A stretch of 64,000 bases of DNA from Platanthera guangdongensis (lineage: Eukaryota > Streptophyta > Magnoliopsida > Asparagales > Orchidaceae): assembly GCA_039583875.1 (NCBI GenBank), contig CM077166.1:83202564-83266563 (forward strand), read 5' to 3'. Under the pieces are notes generated by a model that was given only the letters and a program-made list of their open reading frames with translations, made no database searches and was not told the DNA's origin. Shown in pieces: positions 1-11,120 of this stretch (positions are counted from its first letter, which is position 1; each line of letters begins with the position of its first letter). The position numbers and the translations under genes were made by a program.

Positions 1-805
1 ATTTCCGTGTTGCAGTAGCACGTAACCCAAACTGTTGCCCGAAGCATCACTGTAAATCTCATAGCCTTCGGTCCCACATGGCGAACTCAGCACAGGTGCC
101 GTGGTCAACCGACACTTCAACTCCTCAAAAGCTCGCGCGCACTCCGGCATCCAAACGAACTTATGCTCCTTCCTCGTCAAAGTAGTGAGAGGTAACGCTA
201 TCCGCAAGAAGTTCTCTATGAAGCGCCTATAATAGCCAGCAAGCCCCAGAAAGCTCCGGACTTCCGCTACCGTAGCAAGCTCAGGCCACTCCCGTATCGT
301 AACAATCTTCGCCGGATCCACAGCAATACCCTCTCCACTCACTATATGACCGAGGAACGCCACTGAGGACAACCAAAACTCGCACTTCGAGAACTTGGCA
401 TACAGTTGATTCCTCCTTAGCGTCTCCAAAACCAAATGAAGATGCTTGAAGTGATCTTCCTCACTTTGTGAGTACAACAAAATATCGTCTATGAAGACGA
501 TCACAAAATGGTCCAAGTACTCCCTGAAAGTCCTGTTCATCAAATCCATGAATACTGACGGCGCATTAGTCAGCCCAAACGGCATGACCGTAAACTCATA
601 ATGCCCGTATCTCGTACAAAACGCTGTCTTCGGGATATCACTCTCCCTTATTCGCAGCTGATAGTACCCAGACTTGAGATCCAACTTCGAGTACACCGTC
701 GACCCAACTAACTGATCAAAAAGATCATCAATCCGGGGGATCGGGTACTTGTTCTTCTCCGTCAACTTGTTGAGCTCCCGATAATCAATACATAGCCTCA
801 AGCTT
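1..805 (-). pseudogene. pol: Reverse transcriptase-RNase H fragment of T1
   Basis: Translated on the minus strand from 805 to the window edge, this is an uninterrupted Ty3/gypsy RT running into RNase H. Visible are the palm motif [10 protein letters not shown], the catalytic VFIDDIL box, the thumb motif [11 protein letters not shown] and the RNase H start [10 protein letters not shown] copies element RNA into DNA and RNase H removes the RNA strand, both inside the virus-like particle. The N-terminal RT part lies at 8953-9064 on the far side of element A, so the pol frame is split. The catalytic residues seen here are intact, unlike T4 where one is changed. Family assignment rests on close similarity to T3, which ends in a chromodomain. 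Confidence 0.9.
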
Positions 806-984
806 TGATGAGTTGTAAATATACGTATTTTTATATACATTAAATAAGACGTATTAGTTTCTTTTTGTGATTTTTAGTTGTTTTTTCCTTAATAAATTGC
901 TTCCTTTTTGTAAATATTTTCTAACTTAGAGTTATTTTTGTTTTCTGAATTTTTCAGGAAAAATTGCCGAAAAATCAAAGTACA

Positions 985-1616
985 CGCCCGTGTACTGTTG
1001 GTCACGCCCGTGACCAGGGCGTGATACGTCAAATTCCCGAGAAATGACATCTTTTTGAAGAAATAGCGTGACAAGGATGTGTCACCCGAGGCACGCCCGT
1101 GACCCGTGCCCGTGACCATCCAGATCGACGAAATCGCGATCAACAATCGTCGGCCTAGCTGACACGCCCGTCGACACGCCCGTGACACCTGACACGGGGC
1201 GTGACCCAAGCCGTGACCACTCCTTTCGATGTTTTTCGCTCGACGTTCGTCGAGCCAACCCGACACGCCTAGAGTAACGCCCGTGACCTAGGGCGTGACT
1301 CCTCCACCTGGCCCGACAAACTGCCGTCGGCAACCTCCCGAAGTCAACAACGCCATTAATCGCCGCACGACACGCCCACCATCACGCCCGTGACAAGGGG
1401 CGTGACCGCCGCGTTTTTTCGCCGCAACATCAAATCGCCGTCAAATCGACTAATTCCGATAATAACTAAAGCCAACACACCCACCGCCACGCCCGTGACC
1501 GGGGGCGTGACCGTTGCGATTTCAGCCGCGAAAGTCAAATCTCTAGTCAAATTGGAAGGCCGCCATGTGAATAGTATAGACACGCCCCCGGACACGCCCG
1601 TGTCCGAGGGCGTGTG
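985..1616. promoter_or_regulatory. Dyad-symmetric CACGCCCGTG box array in U3 of A (5' LTR)
   Basis: About seven composite boxes with core CACGCCCGTG, usually followed 4-8 bases later by GGGCGTGAC and preceded by ACACGCC. Examples start near 985, 1004, 1162, 1264, 1370, 1475 and 1579. TCGACGA-type words lie between them (about 1228-1260). The array ends about 16 bases before the TATA box, so it sits where enhancer elements of U3 are expected. A regulatory role is inferred. Confidence 0.7.
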
Positions 1617-1631
1617 CCGTGAAATTTTGTC

Positions 1632-1638
1632 TATAAAT
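1632..1638 (+). promoter_or_regulatory. TATA box of A 5' LTR
   Basis: TATAAAT directly after the box array; the same sequence recurs at the matching place in the second LTR (6991-6997). Confidence 0.7.
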
Positions 1639-3135
1639 TCAGATTTTCTGTCTGAATTCCGGGTTCCCTTTTTTCCTGAACCATTTTGTATAGGGGCTGG
1701 CTTTTAGATGCATTTCCAAGCTATGTAAATTCACTTTCTCCCCCTCTCTTATATTTGTTTTTAGCCTTCTGTAACTCTCGTTTTAGCTTAATAAATGTTT
1801 AGATTTTTGTCTCTTTATGTGGTTTTGGAATGGATCTAAGCCTCTCTTATGCAATCTTATTTCTTTTATTTTGTTTTAACATTATTTTTGTTCTCTTTTA
1901 GTACGTGTGTGTGTGTGTGTGTGTGAGATTAATTTTCATGTTATTATACTTAGTTATTTCTTACTTACTTTTGGTTAGACTTAGGTTTTTTCTAACTTTT
2001 TATGCATTCCTATAAACCTGTAAAAGCATTTTCAAAGTGGTTTTGATTTTTCACTAACTTAGATTATCCTTTTAGGTCGTAAAACTTTTCTTTCTTTTCA
2101 CTTTATTTTCACTTTTTAATCACTTTTGCGGAATTATAGGAACGTTTATATAGTAGTTTTAATTTTTCAAACACCTCATTGTCTCGTTTATTTTCAAAAA
2201 CTTTTCGCCCGTTTAAATTTTATTTCTTCATTTTATGCATTTCCACTGCATTCCATCGGTAGAAATGTATTCATTTCAATTTTCAATCACTTGCACTTTT
2301 CGTTTATTTTGCAAAAACATTTGTTCCTTTTAATTTTATTTTCACGTTTTATTCAGTTCTACCGCATTATAGTGGTAGAAATGTAGTCGTTTTAATTTTC
2401 CAGTCACTTTGTTTTTCCTATATTTTTTGTACGTGTGTGTGCATTTATGAGTTAGTTTTTATAACGTTATTTCAATTCATGTTGAGTGTGTGCGTGTGTT
2501 GTTTTTAATTTTCTGCCTACTCACTTGAGTTAAATGGCTGGATTTTATTCAAGCAAGTGTGTGTATTTTTAATTTTCCGCCTACTCACTTGAGTTAAATG
2601 GCACGATTTTATTCCAGTAGAGTGTGTTTACTTATTTTAGAGTGGGTGTGTTTTAATTTTATGTCGAGTGCGTGAGTTTTAGCTTTTATTTACCGCCTAC
2701 TCACTTGAGTTAAATGGTCGGTCTTTATTGTAATAATTGGAATGGACTTGTAAATGCGTTTATTTTCTCCTACTCGTTTGAGTAGGACTTGCTTTCTTTT
2801 TCCCGCCCACGCATTTGCGTCGGGACTTGCAATTTTCTTGCTTTCATTTCAGTCCTACTCGTTTGAGTAGGACTTGCAATTTACTGCTTTCATTTCCTAC
2901 TTTATTTTACTGCTTTAATTTTATGCTTTTTCACCGCTGCCGTCCCCATTCCGATGAGTGGCTAACGTTCTTACCCATCAGTATCGAAGAGCATTGGGAC
3001 AGAAAAAATTGCTTTAAATAATTAAAGGCCTTATTTTTCTATTTAATTAAAAATCACTTAAGGTTTGCCCGGGGTTTATGACGCGTAGGACCACATAATC
3101 GATGTGTGGGCCCTATTTACGTAGTCCATACGCTA

Positions 3136-3310
3136 GCTAGCCGAGAGGCCGTGCATATGGACCGATCACCCCTTGGTAAATGGAGTTCCGCACTAACCCT
3201 CGAGAGAGGAGGCGCGCCAACTCTACCGGATTGGGTTCCCCACCCAATAACGGGGTTCTTAGCGTAATGCGGGCATTAAGAGGAATCCTTCGTCGGACGA
3301 GAGCCCGGTC
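3136..3310 (+). other. Conserved CGAGAGG block in R/U5 of Athila-like LTRs
   Basis: Contains GCCGAGAGGCCGTG, CCTCGAGAGAGGAGGC, CTACCGGATTGGG and CGGACGAGAGCCCGG in this order. The same ordered block recurs in the LTRs at 8512-8700, 35056-35240 and 48746-48930, and more distantly at 45905-46150 and, on the minus strand, 37255-37505. It lies in transcribed LTR sequence. Confidence 0.75.
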
Positions 3311-3871
3311 GAATAGTCTTAATGTTTAGGTGAGTGATAGTCCTAGAGATAGGTGAGTTCATTTTAGTGGAGCCTCCATGGCCAAGTCTCCGCCCTAATT
3401 AATTAGAAACTTAGGAGCTCTTTTTATTCCAAGTTTATTTTAGTTCAATGCCTTTTCGGTGCCCTCGAGCTAAGCTCTTCATCTGCTCCACCCTTTTTTA
3501 TGCTTTTATTTCCTGCCTTTTGTTTATAAATAATATCCCGACAAGACAAAATTATCGGTAAAATAATAGTCCCCTCCAGGGAAGAGTAGAAATAAACGAA
3601 CCGACCCCGAGAATAATATGACCTCGATATTCCACCCGGAATATCCTGTATTACACACAATAGGTGCACTGGCCTCCTTTTGTTAAAACTCGATCACCTC
3701 CATTTTATATCCAAATAAAAAAATAAATACGCGCGCCCCGTTTTCTAAATAAAAACCAAATCCGCTTTTCAACTTAAATAATACCGTCCGGGGCGCCGCG
3801 CTTCGTAATCTTTTTGGATTTTTAACCGTATAAAGTTTTCGTACTTGATGCGAAAATATCAATCAAGTTTT

Positions 3872-3889
3872 TAGCGCCGTTGCCGGGGA
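3872..3889 (+). other. Primer binding site of A, tRNA-Asp type
   Basis: TAGCGCCGTTGCCGGGGA, one base different from the complement of the 3' end of plant tRNA-Asp (TGGCGCC...), six bases after the LTR end. This PBS is typical of Athila-like elements. Confidence 0.85.
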
Positions 3890-3977
3890 GTTTTCAAGTC
3901 GTTATTTCGAACTCTAGAATACTATTAATTTTACCTATTATATATAATTTCAACAAAACAAAAAATGGTCAACAAAA

Positions 3978-4008
<31 letters not shown>

Positions 4009-6164
4009 CATAATCATAATAAAAACTATCAAAAAAAAGTATTATTACAAAATTATAAAAAAAAGAAAAATTTGACAAACTTATAAAACTAAAAAATTTG
4101 AAAAACCTTAAAAAATAAAAATTTGAAAAAACAATAAAACAAAAAAATAAAACACAAAAAGAAACAAAAAAAAAATTTAAAAAAAATTTAAAACTTACCA
4201 AAAAAAACCACAAAACCAAAAACACTAAAAAATCTCCTAAAAGACCACACACACAAAAAAAATTTTCTCCATTTTTTTGTTTTTACCTTCTTCCTTTTCA
4301 AAACGCAAAAATATGTTTTTTGAAAAATACCTAAAAATAATCAATACTTTAAATAAATAAAACTTCTTTTGTCTCTTCGGCATGTCACACTCTTGTGCGC
4401 ACTAGGGGCTCGCTTATCTGTCCCACTCCACAGCTACGATGTTCGCTTACGCGTCACTTACACATTTGCCCCCTACCGCCCGCACCCTTTAGGCCGAGTT
4501 TATCTTTTTCATTTTATTTTTCTGTTATGTTTTTGCTATTTCTTCTCAAATAATGCAGGGTTTCCACCCGGGCCTCCCCGAACTCGTGTAAGGGTAGTTC
4601 CGACCCCCTCCCCTTTATTTTGCCCATATTATATTTTGTATATTAATCGTTCCGCATACTTAGATTGCAACATTGGGGACAATGTTGTTTTTAAGTATAG
4701 GGGTGTATTCTTAGTTTCCTATTTTTTGCATCTTTATTTTCTGCACCAAAAAAAAAATTTAAACCAAAAATTTTTTTTCCTTGTTTTTATAATCTAAAAA
4801 CATAAAAAAAAACTTATAAAACAAAAACTAAAAAAAATTATAAAACAAAAACTAAAAAATTTATAAAACAAAAACTCAAAAAATAATTTTTTTTCTTTTC
4901 CTTTGTAAATATTTTTTGTAAAAATAATTCTCTTTCTTCCCCGCCTCTTCTTATTTGTAAACCTCGCTTTTTAGCATGCCCGTGGCGTTCGACTCATCGA
5001 ACCAACCACCCAAAGAGTCTGTTCGCTGGCCAATACCTAAAAATTCAAAAAAAAAAGAGAAAACACTAAAAATAATAAAAAAATGTATTGTTAATTATGT
5101 AACGAATAATTCGAATATCTCAATTCTTAACCCTTTTAGCTCGCCAAAAATATAGTTGCGAGTTAATTTATAAGCGAATTATTTTAATTCTTTGCTTACT
5201 ATTCGTTTATTAATTGGAGAACGATAGATTTAGATATCTGGGGTTAAGTTTTACAAATTTTTTATGTTTTTTTTATTTAGATAGAGACATGTTTTCAGAA
5301 TCACTTCTACTTATCTAAATAGTTGCACGTTTATTTTGTTAGAAAATAACAATCTTAGATTTCAAGTTATGATAACTCCAAGCTTTTTTTTTGAAATTTA
5401 GGGATGTTTAATTTATAAAGGTTGCTCTCAACAGTTTTTTTTATTAAACCTAGTTTTATTTTTGAAAAAAACTCTATCACCTTTTTTTTCATGTCATACT
5501 TGACATGATTTTGATTCTTAAAAGATCCTATGTCAATGAGAATAAGATTTCGTTCAGTAAATATAGGCATCCAATATTTGAAAAGATTATATGTTATGGA
5601 GTAAGAGGATAAAATTCATTACTCCTACACATATACATTGGATTATGAAGATGTTAAAAAAATTATGTTATGGAAAATAAGATTTCGTTTTCCTAACATC
5701 CATATTCGAAAAAAAAATCATTAGAGGTTCGAGCGAAAAAAATATACCCGCGCCTCTAAAAATTCTAAGTCTTCTTCATATACCACGATATCTCCCTCCG
5801 CCAAATTCAAAAAAAATTCTAGATTTATTTTTTTTAAATCTATTTGAGCGCATAATTTATAAATTAAATTATTTCCTTTAATTTTTTCCAAGCTACAGTT
5901 TCATAAATCCAATCTATTTTTGTTAACCTCACAAATAAAATTTTTGTTATCTATTTGCTTATAACGAGAAGTCTTTTGCTGAAACTCTTCCTTTATTTAA
6001 ATTTTTGGCATAATTAAGGATTTAACTCGTATACCCCAGATATTCATTTTGATCCTTCTTTCAATTAAGTCAAGCGGTAGATAAACTTAGGATTTCCTTA
6101 ATTCATTATAAGTTCATCTCCAACTTTTGCTCTGGAATAGCAAAACCTTAAGTATGGGGGTATT
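3890..6164 (+). other. Non-coding internal region of A
   Basis: Very AT-rich, with an ATA trinucleotide run at about 3979-4011 and poly-A rich stretches. Short open frames here are low complexity and match no family I recognise. The motif ATTGGGGACAATGT at about 4670 followed by AAGTATAGGGG matches 43300-43332 of B2, which shows it derives from the 3' untranslated part of an Athila-like element. The terminal polypurine tract AAGTATGGGGG is at 6150-6160. Confidence 0.75.
6150..6160 (+). other. Polypurine tract of A
   Basis: AAGTATGGGGG, followed by TATT and the 3' LTR. A diverged copy (AAGTATAGGGG) lies about 1.45 kb upstream at 4693-4703. Confidence 0.75.
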
Positions 6165-8952
6165 TAATGAGTTGTAAATATATGTATTTTTATATACATT
6201 AAATAAGACGTATTAGTTTCTTTTTGTGATTTTTAGTTGTTTTTTCCTTAATAAATTGCTTCCTTTTTGTAAATATTTTCTAACTTAAAGTTATTTTTAT
6301 TTTCTGAATTTTTCAGGAAAAATTGTCAAAAAATCAAAGTACACGCCCGTGTACTGTTGGTCACGCCCGTGACCAGGGCGTGATACGTCAAATTCCTGAG
6401 AAATGACATATTTTTGAAGAAATAGCGTGACACGCCCGTGTCACCCGATGCACGCCCGTGACCCATGCCCGTGACCATCCATATCGACGAAATCGCGCTT
6501 AACGATCGTCGACCCAGCTGACACGCCAGTCGACACGCCCGTGTCACCTGACACGGGGCGTGACCCAAGCCGTGACCACTCCTTTCGACGTTTTTCGCTC
6601 GACGTTTGTCGAGCCAACCCGATACGCCTAGAGTCACGCCCGTGACCTAGGGCGTGACTCCTCCACCTGGCCTGACAAACTGCCGTCGGCAACCTCCCGA
6701 AGTCAACAACGCCATTAATCGCCGCACGACACGCCCACCATCACGCCCGTGACAAGGGGCGTGACCGCCGCGTTTTTTCGCCGCAACGTCAAATCGCCGT
6801 CAAATCGCTGAATTCCGATGATAACTAAAGCCAACACGCCCACCGTCATGCCCATGACCGGGGGCGTGACCGTTGCGATTTCAGGCGCCAAAGTCAAATC
6901 TCCAGTCAAATCGGAAGGCCGCCATGTGAATAGTATAGACACGCCCCCGGACACACCCGTGTCCGAGGGCGTGTCCCGTGAAATTTTGTCTATAAATTCA
7001 GATTTTCTGTCTGAATTCCGGGTTCCCTTTTTTCCTGAACCATTTTGTATAGGGGCCGGCTTTTAGATTCATTTCCAAGCTATGTAAATTCACTTTCTCC
7101 CCCTCTCTTATATTTGTTTTTAGCTTTCTGTAACTCTTGTTTTAGCTTAATAAATGTTTAGATTTTTGTCTCTTTATGTGGTTTTGGAATGGATCTAAGC
7201 CTCTCTTATGCAATCTTATTTCTTTTATTTTGTTTTAACATTATTTTTGTTCTCTTTTAGTATGCGCGCGTGTGTGTATATGAGATTAATTTTCATGTTA
7301 TTATACTTAGTTATTTCTTACTTACATTTGGTTAGACTTAGGTTTTTTCTAGCTTTTTATGCATTCCTATAAACCTGTAAAAGCATTTTCAAAGTGGTTT
7401 TGATTTTTCACTAACTTAGATTATCCTTTTAGATCGTAAAACTTTACTTCCTTTTCACTTTATTTTCACTTTTAATCACTTTTGCGGAATTATAGGAACG
7501 TTTATATAGTAGTTTTAATTTTTCAAACATTTCATTGTCACGTTTATTTTCAAAAACTTTTTGCCCGTTTAAATTTTATTTCTTCATTTTATGCATTTCT
7601 ACCGCATTCCATCGGTAGAAATGTATTCATTTCAATTTTTCGAGCACTTGCACTTTTCGTTTATTTTGCAAAAACTTTTGTTCCTTTTAATTTTATTTTC
7701 ACGTTTTATTCATTTCTACCGCATTCTAGCGGTAGAAATGTAGTTGTTTTAATTTTCCAGTCACTTTGTTTTTCCTATTTTTTTTTGTACGTGTGTGTGC
7801 GTTTATGAGTTAGTTTTTATAACCTTATTTCAATTCACGTTGAGCGTGTGCGTGTGTTGTTTTTAATTTTCCGCCTACTCACTTGAGTTAAATGACCGGA
7901 TTTTATTCAAGCAAGTGTGTGTATTTTTAATTTTCCGCCTACTCACTTGAGTTAAATGGCAGGCTTTTATTCTAGTAGAGTGTGTTTACTTTTTGTAGAG
8001 TGGGTGTGTTTTAATTTTATGTCGAGTGCGTGAGTTTTAGCTTTTATTTACCGCCTACTCACTTGAGTTAAATGGCCGGTCTTTATTTTAATAATTGGAA
8101 TGGACTTGTAAATGCATTTATTTTCTCCTACTCGTTTGAGTAGGACTTGCTTTCTTTTTCCCGCCCACGCATTTGCGCCACGACTTGCAATTTTCCTGCT
8201 TTCATTTCAGTCCTACTCGTTTGAGTAGGACTTGCAATTTACTGCTTTCCTTTTACTGCTTTCATTTCCTGCTTTATTTTACTGCTTTAATTTTTTGCTT
8301 TTTCACCGCTGCCATCCCCATTCCGATGAGTGGCTAACGTTCTTAGCCCTCACTATCGAAGAGCATTGGGACAGAAAAAATTGTTTTAAATAATTAAAGG
8401 TCTTATTTTTCTATTTAATTAAAAATCACTTAAGGTTTTCCCGGGATTTACGACGCGTAGGACCACATAATAGATGTGTGGGCCCTATTTCCGTAGTCCA
8501 TACGCTAGCTAGCAGAGAGGCCGTGCATATGGACCGATCACCCCTTGGTAAATGGAGTTCCGCACTAACCCTCGAGAGAGGAGGCGCGCCAACTCTACCG
8601 GATTGGGCTCCCCACCCAATAGCGGGGTTCTTAGCATAATGCGGGCATTAAGAGGAATCCTTCGTCGGACGAGAGCCCGGTCGAATAGTCTTAATGTTCA
8701 GGTGAGCGATAGTCCTAGAGATAGGTGAGTTCATTTTAGTGGAGCCTCCACGGCCAAGTCTCCACCCTCTTAAAACTCGATCACCTCCATTTTATATCCA
8801 AATAAAAAAATAAATACGTGCGCCCCGTTTTCTAAATAAAAACCAAATCCGCTTTTCTACTTAAATAAAACCACCCGAGGCGCCGCGCTTCATAATCTTT
8901 TGGGAGTTTTAACCGCATTAAGTTTTCGAACTTGATGCAAAAATATAAATCA
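6165..8952 (+). repeat. 3' LTR of element A
   Basis: 2788 bp, same order as the 5' LTR: box array about 6338-6976, TATAAAT at 6991-6997, CGAGAGG block at about 8512-8700. A 272-bp piece containing the ATAGGTGCAC motif is missing near 8770. The end ...AAATATAAATCA is followed directly by T1 RT sequence. Confidence 0.9.
6338..6976. promoter_or_regulatory. CACGCCCGTG box array in U3 of A (3' LTR)
   Basis: Same seven-box layout as 985-1616 with scattered substitutions, some of which repair or break dyad symmetry: for example GACACGCCCGTGTCACC at 6427 where the first LTR has a degenerate copy. It ends about 15 bases before the TATA box. Confidence 0.7.
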
Positions 8953-9067
8953 ATCTTCCATCCTTCTTCTTAACAAAGAGGACCGATGCGCTCCAAGGCA
9001 AAGAACTCGGGAGCACATACCCTTGCTCCAACAACTCTTGTAGTTGAACTTTTAGCTCCGCCATTTA
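8953..9067 (-). pseudogene. pol: N-terminal RT piece of T1
   Basis: Encodes the RT N-terminus ([14 protein letters not shown]... [10 protein letters not shown]), contiguous with the piece at 1-805 once element A is removed. A TAA stop at 9065-9067 separates it from the upstream protease frame; the aligned codon in T4 is GAA. Confidence 0.85.
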
Positions 9068-9664
9068 CTTAGGCGCTAGCCGATAAGGAGATCGTGACAC
9101 GGGCTTTGCACCTAGCACTAGCTCAATCGTGAAATCTATCTCCCGTTGAGGCGGGGCTCCTGGAATATCTGCGGGGAACACATCAGGGTATTTCGATACC
9201 ACTGAAATACTGTCCAACTCGGGCTTCAGCTTTGCGACGTCCACTAGTGTAAAGAACAGTTCTGCACCGGCACGAACCGCCTTCACCACCTGAAGAGCAG
9301 ACATCAACATCTTGCTCGACCCCTTTAAGCCCGTAAAAGTCGTCTCACGACTTGCTCCCAGCTTGACTTCCTTGCGACCACAATCGATATAGGCTTGCTG
9401 CTCCGAGAGCCAGTCCATGCCAAATATGATGTCGTACTCCCCCAACAGGAGTAACGACGCTTGCAGATCGAGCTCCTGATTCCGAATATGAATCTTAACA
9501 TCGCAGATCCTATCCGCGCGCATCGAGCACCCATTGGGAAACAACACATCCAACTTATCTTTCGCCATCGAAGAAGGGACTCCGATGCGTGATATAAATC
9601 CTTCGGACAAGAAGGAGTGCGAAGCTCACGTATCGAAGAGTGCTCTTGCCGGATTTTCACAAAT
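9065..9664 (-). pseudogene. pro: Retropepsin-like protease region of T1
   Basis: This part of the Gag-Pol polyprotein would cut the polyprotein into mature proteins. The frame shows the region after the active site, with the conserved DIIFGMDWL motif and a linker to RT ([19 protein letters not shown], then [10 protein letters not shown]). The active-site triplet is broken: the Asp-Thr codons are followed by TGA (9626-9628) where Gly is expected, so the protease cannot be made in one piece. It also ends at the TAA at 9065. Upstream, a region with splice-donor-like sequence separates it from gag. Identification is firm from motif order and from the T3 copy. Confidence 0.85.
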
Positions 9665-9751
9665 CAAAACAAATCATAAACAAGCAGTGGTAAGGTAACA
9701 TGTGCATAACAAGTATTTAAAGAAATTGACGTGCTGTAAATTAAACCGTAC
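9665..9751 (-). other. Candidate gag-protease intron of T1 (acceptor lost)
   Basis: Gag ends in ATAG followed by GTACGG (donor at 9751-9750), then a T-rich stretch with stops up to the protease frame. The matching stretch of T3 (61528-61604) has a donor AG/GTATG and an acceptor CTAG/G that join the frames. In T1 no acceptor AG is visible at the aligned place. This is inference from comparing two copies. Confidence 0.4.
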
Positions 9752-10895
9752 CTATCACCACATCGACCTGTTTGATGGCCTCCTGTTGGCCAAGATTGTA
9801 CACCCTTGGTTGGGCCGGAGCATAGTGGGACGCGGTCGACTCCACCGCCTTGCCCTTCTCTTCATAAGTCGCTCCCGGCCTTCTCTCGGACTTAGGACGT
9901 TCGCTCCAACAGTCACGGGCAAAGTGCCCCGTCTTTCCACAAGTAAAACACGCGCCCGGGGTCCGACTCGTAGTCACCCCAGAAGCACCAGAAGGAGCTG
10001 GACCCGAAGTCCTATGCTTCTTGAAGGACCTCCGATAGCCGGACTTTGAAGTAGTAGGCACTTTGAATTCAGGTTTCCTATCACCCAAGCTTTTCTTTGC
10101 TTGTACATTCTTCATGTCCTTCTCCAAGGACCGGGCAGTGTTGACCAAGGTTAAGAAACTCTGCGTCATCGGCCCCGAGAGTAGTAACCTCAACTCATCT
10201 CTCAAACCTTCATATAAGCGATTAGTCTTGCGCTCCTCATCCACAATAGTATAGCTAGCATAACGACTCAAACGAGTAAACTCGTGGAGATATTCATCCA
10301 CGCTGCTCTCACCCTGAACCAACTTCAGAAACTCATTCTCCAACGCTATCCTCTGCGCCGAAGGGAGGTATCTAGGCAAGAACAATCTCGAGAACTCCTC
10401 CATCGAGACATGAACAAGTTGCCTACCTCTCAATAGGTGCAACTCCAATCCTTCCCACCACATTCTCGCTTCACCGTCCAGAAGGAACGTAGCGATGGTG
10501 GTCATTTTCCACTCCTTCATCTCTGTTACGGTCATGACTCTCATCACCCTGGAGAGCCAGTCTTCAGCTTGAGATGGGGTTCCCAACCCCGAGAATACCG
10601 GAGGGTTAAAGCTCATTACATGCTTAAGCTGCCTCTCGGTTGCCCTCCTTGGCACCAACGGTTCCACTATCACTTGTTCCACTCTCCTCGACTCAGCCTC
10701 TTGCAGCGGTACCTGCTCCATCGCAGGAGCGGGCTGCTGTGTTTGCGTTGCAGGCTGCATATTAATCATGGCCAACACTACTTCGGCCACCAATCATATG
10801 GTCTCAGCCGATAGAGGTGTTGTAGGAGCTTCATTAGGTGCACTGCTATCCTCAGAAACTCGGCGTTCCGACGGCCTAGCACCACTTCTAGTCAC
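9752..10895 (-). pseudogene. gag: Gag of T1 (retrotransposon gag, CCHC zinc knuckle)
   Basis: Structural protein that forms the virus-like particle and packages element RNA. The capsid-like Retrotrans_gag region (from about FNPPVFSGLGTPSQAEDWL through EYLHEFTRLSRYA) is followed by a basic linker and a CCHC knuckle, CFTCGKTGHFARDC. The open frame from 10793 to 9741 codes about 350 residues. The frame is also coding further upstream to about 10895, but a TGA at 10794-10796 interrupts it (aligned codon in T3 is arginine, a CGA-to-TGA change). No ATG is seen at the N-terminus; the coding homology with T3 starts just after a TATAG, which could be a splice acceptor. Confidence 0.9.
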
Positions 10896-11107
10896 CTATA
10901 GTGGTACAAAACACTGTTATGCGCCCAAATAAAATTGGAAGCAACAATTATAGGAACACGCAGGTTCCTCAAACACGTGTATTTTCAATCCTAAGTGGAC
11001 ATTCATGGGTTCTTTTACCGTTATAACGATGACGCACACAATGTGCTCACCACCACTTAAAAAGAATTCGCCCACGAATTTAGCTTAAGCCCGACCAAAA
11101 CCAGTAG
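10896..11107 (-). other. 5' leader of T1
   Basis: Non-coding sequence between PBS and gag, clearly similar to 62755-62951 of T3 (shared phrase AACCCATGAATGTCCACTTA on the minus strand). Confidence 0.7.
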
Positions 11108-11117
11108 TCTGATACTA
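11108..11117 (-). other. Degenerate PBS of T1 (initiator tRNA-Met type)
   Basis: Minus strand TAGTATCAGA, one base from TGGTATCAGA, three bases inside the LTR end. Confidence 0.7.
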
Positions 11118-11120
11118 AAT

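Larger units (their letters stand above)
806..3865 (+). repeat. 5' LTR of element A
   Basis: 3060 bp. In order: a short AT-rich start, a box array (985-1616), TATA box (1632-1638), a long T-rich region with repeated phrases (for example CCTACTCACTTGAGTTAAATGG at about 2517, 2578 and 2697), then the R/U5 block with CGAGAGG motifs (about 3136-3310) and a motif ATAGGTGCACTGGCCT near 3661. It matches the LTR at 6165 over its length apart from a 272-bp segment (about 3400-3680) absent there. Confidence 0.9.
806..8952 (+). mobile_element. Athila-like non-autonomous LTR retrotransposon A (LARD-type)
   Basis: Two long direct LTRs (806-3865 and 6165-8952) flank a 2.3-kb internal region with no recognisable gag or pol. 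LTR ends are TGATGAG...ATCA; in the 3' LTR the second base is mutated (TA). A PBS lies 6 bases after the 5' LTR and a polypurine tract just before the 3' LTR. The flanking 5-mers AGCTT (801-805) and ATCTT (8953-8957) are a target duplication with one difference. Large LTRs with a non-coding interior define a LARD-like element that depends on enzymes made elsewhere. The lineage call rests on the tRNA-Asp PBS and the GGGGACAATGT motif shared with element B2. Confidence 0.88.

Noticed and set aside
889..1707. Several 80-125-residue open frames on both strands over the CACGCCCGTG arrays (also 6326-7066, 12990-13420, 33091-33426, 41176-41857)
   Set aside because: They follow the GC-rich palindromic repeats, overlap on both strands and shift with the repeat unit. 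They lie in LTR U3 and match no family.
3872..3889. tRNA-Asp gene-like sequence (also at 35664 and initiator-Met-like sites)
   Set aside because: Only 10-18 bases match the 3' end of the tRNA; these are primer binding sites.
3975..4252. Asn-rich and Phe-rich frames in the interior of A
   Set aside because: Translation of AAT repeats and A-rich DNA.
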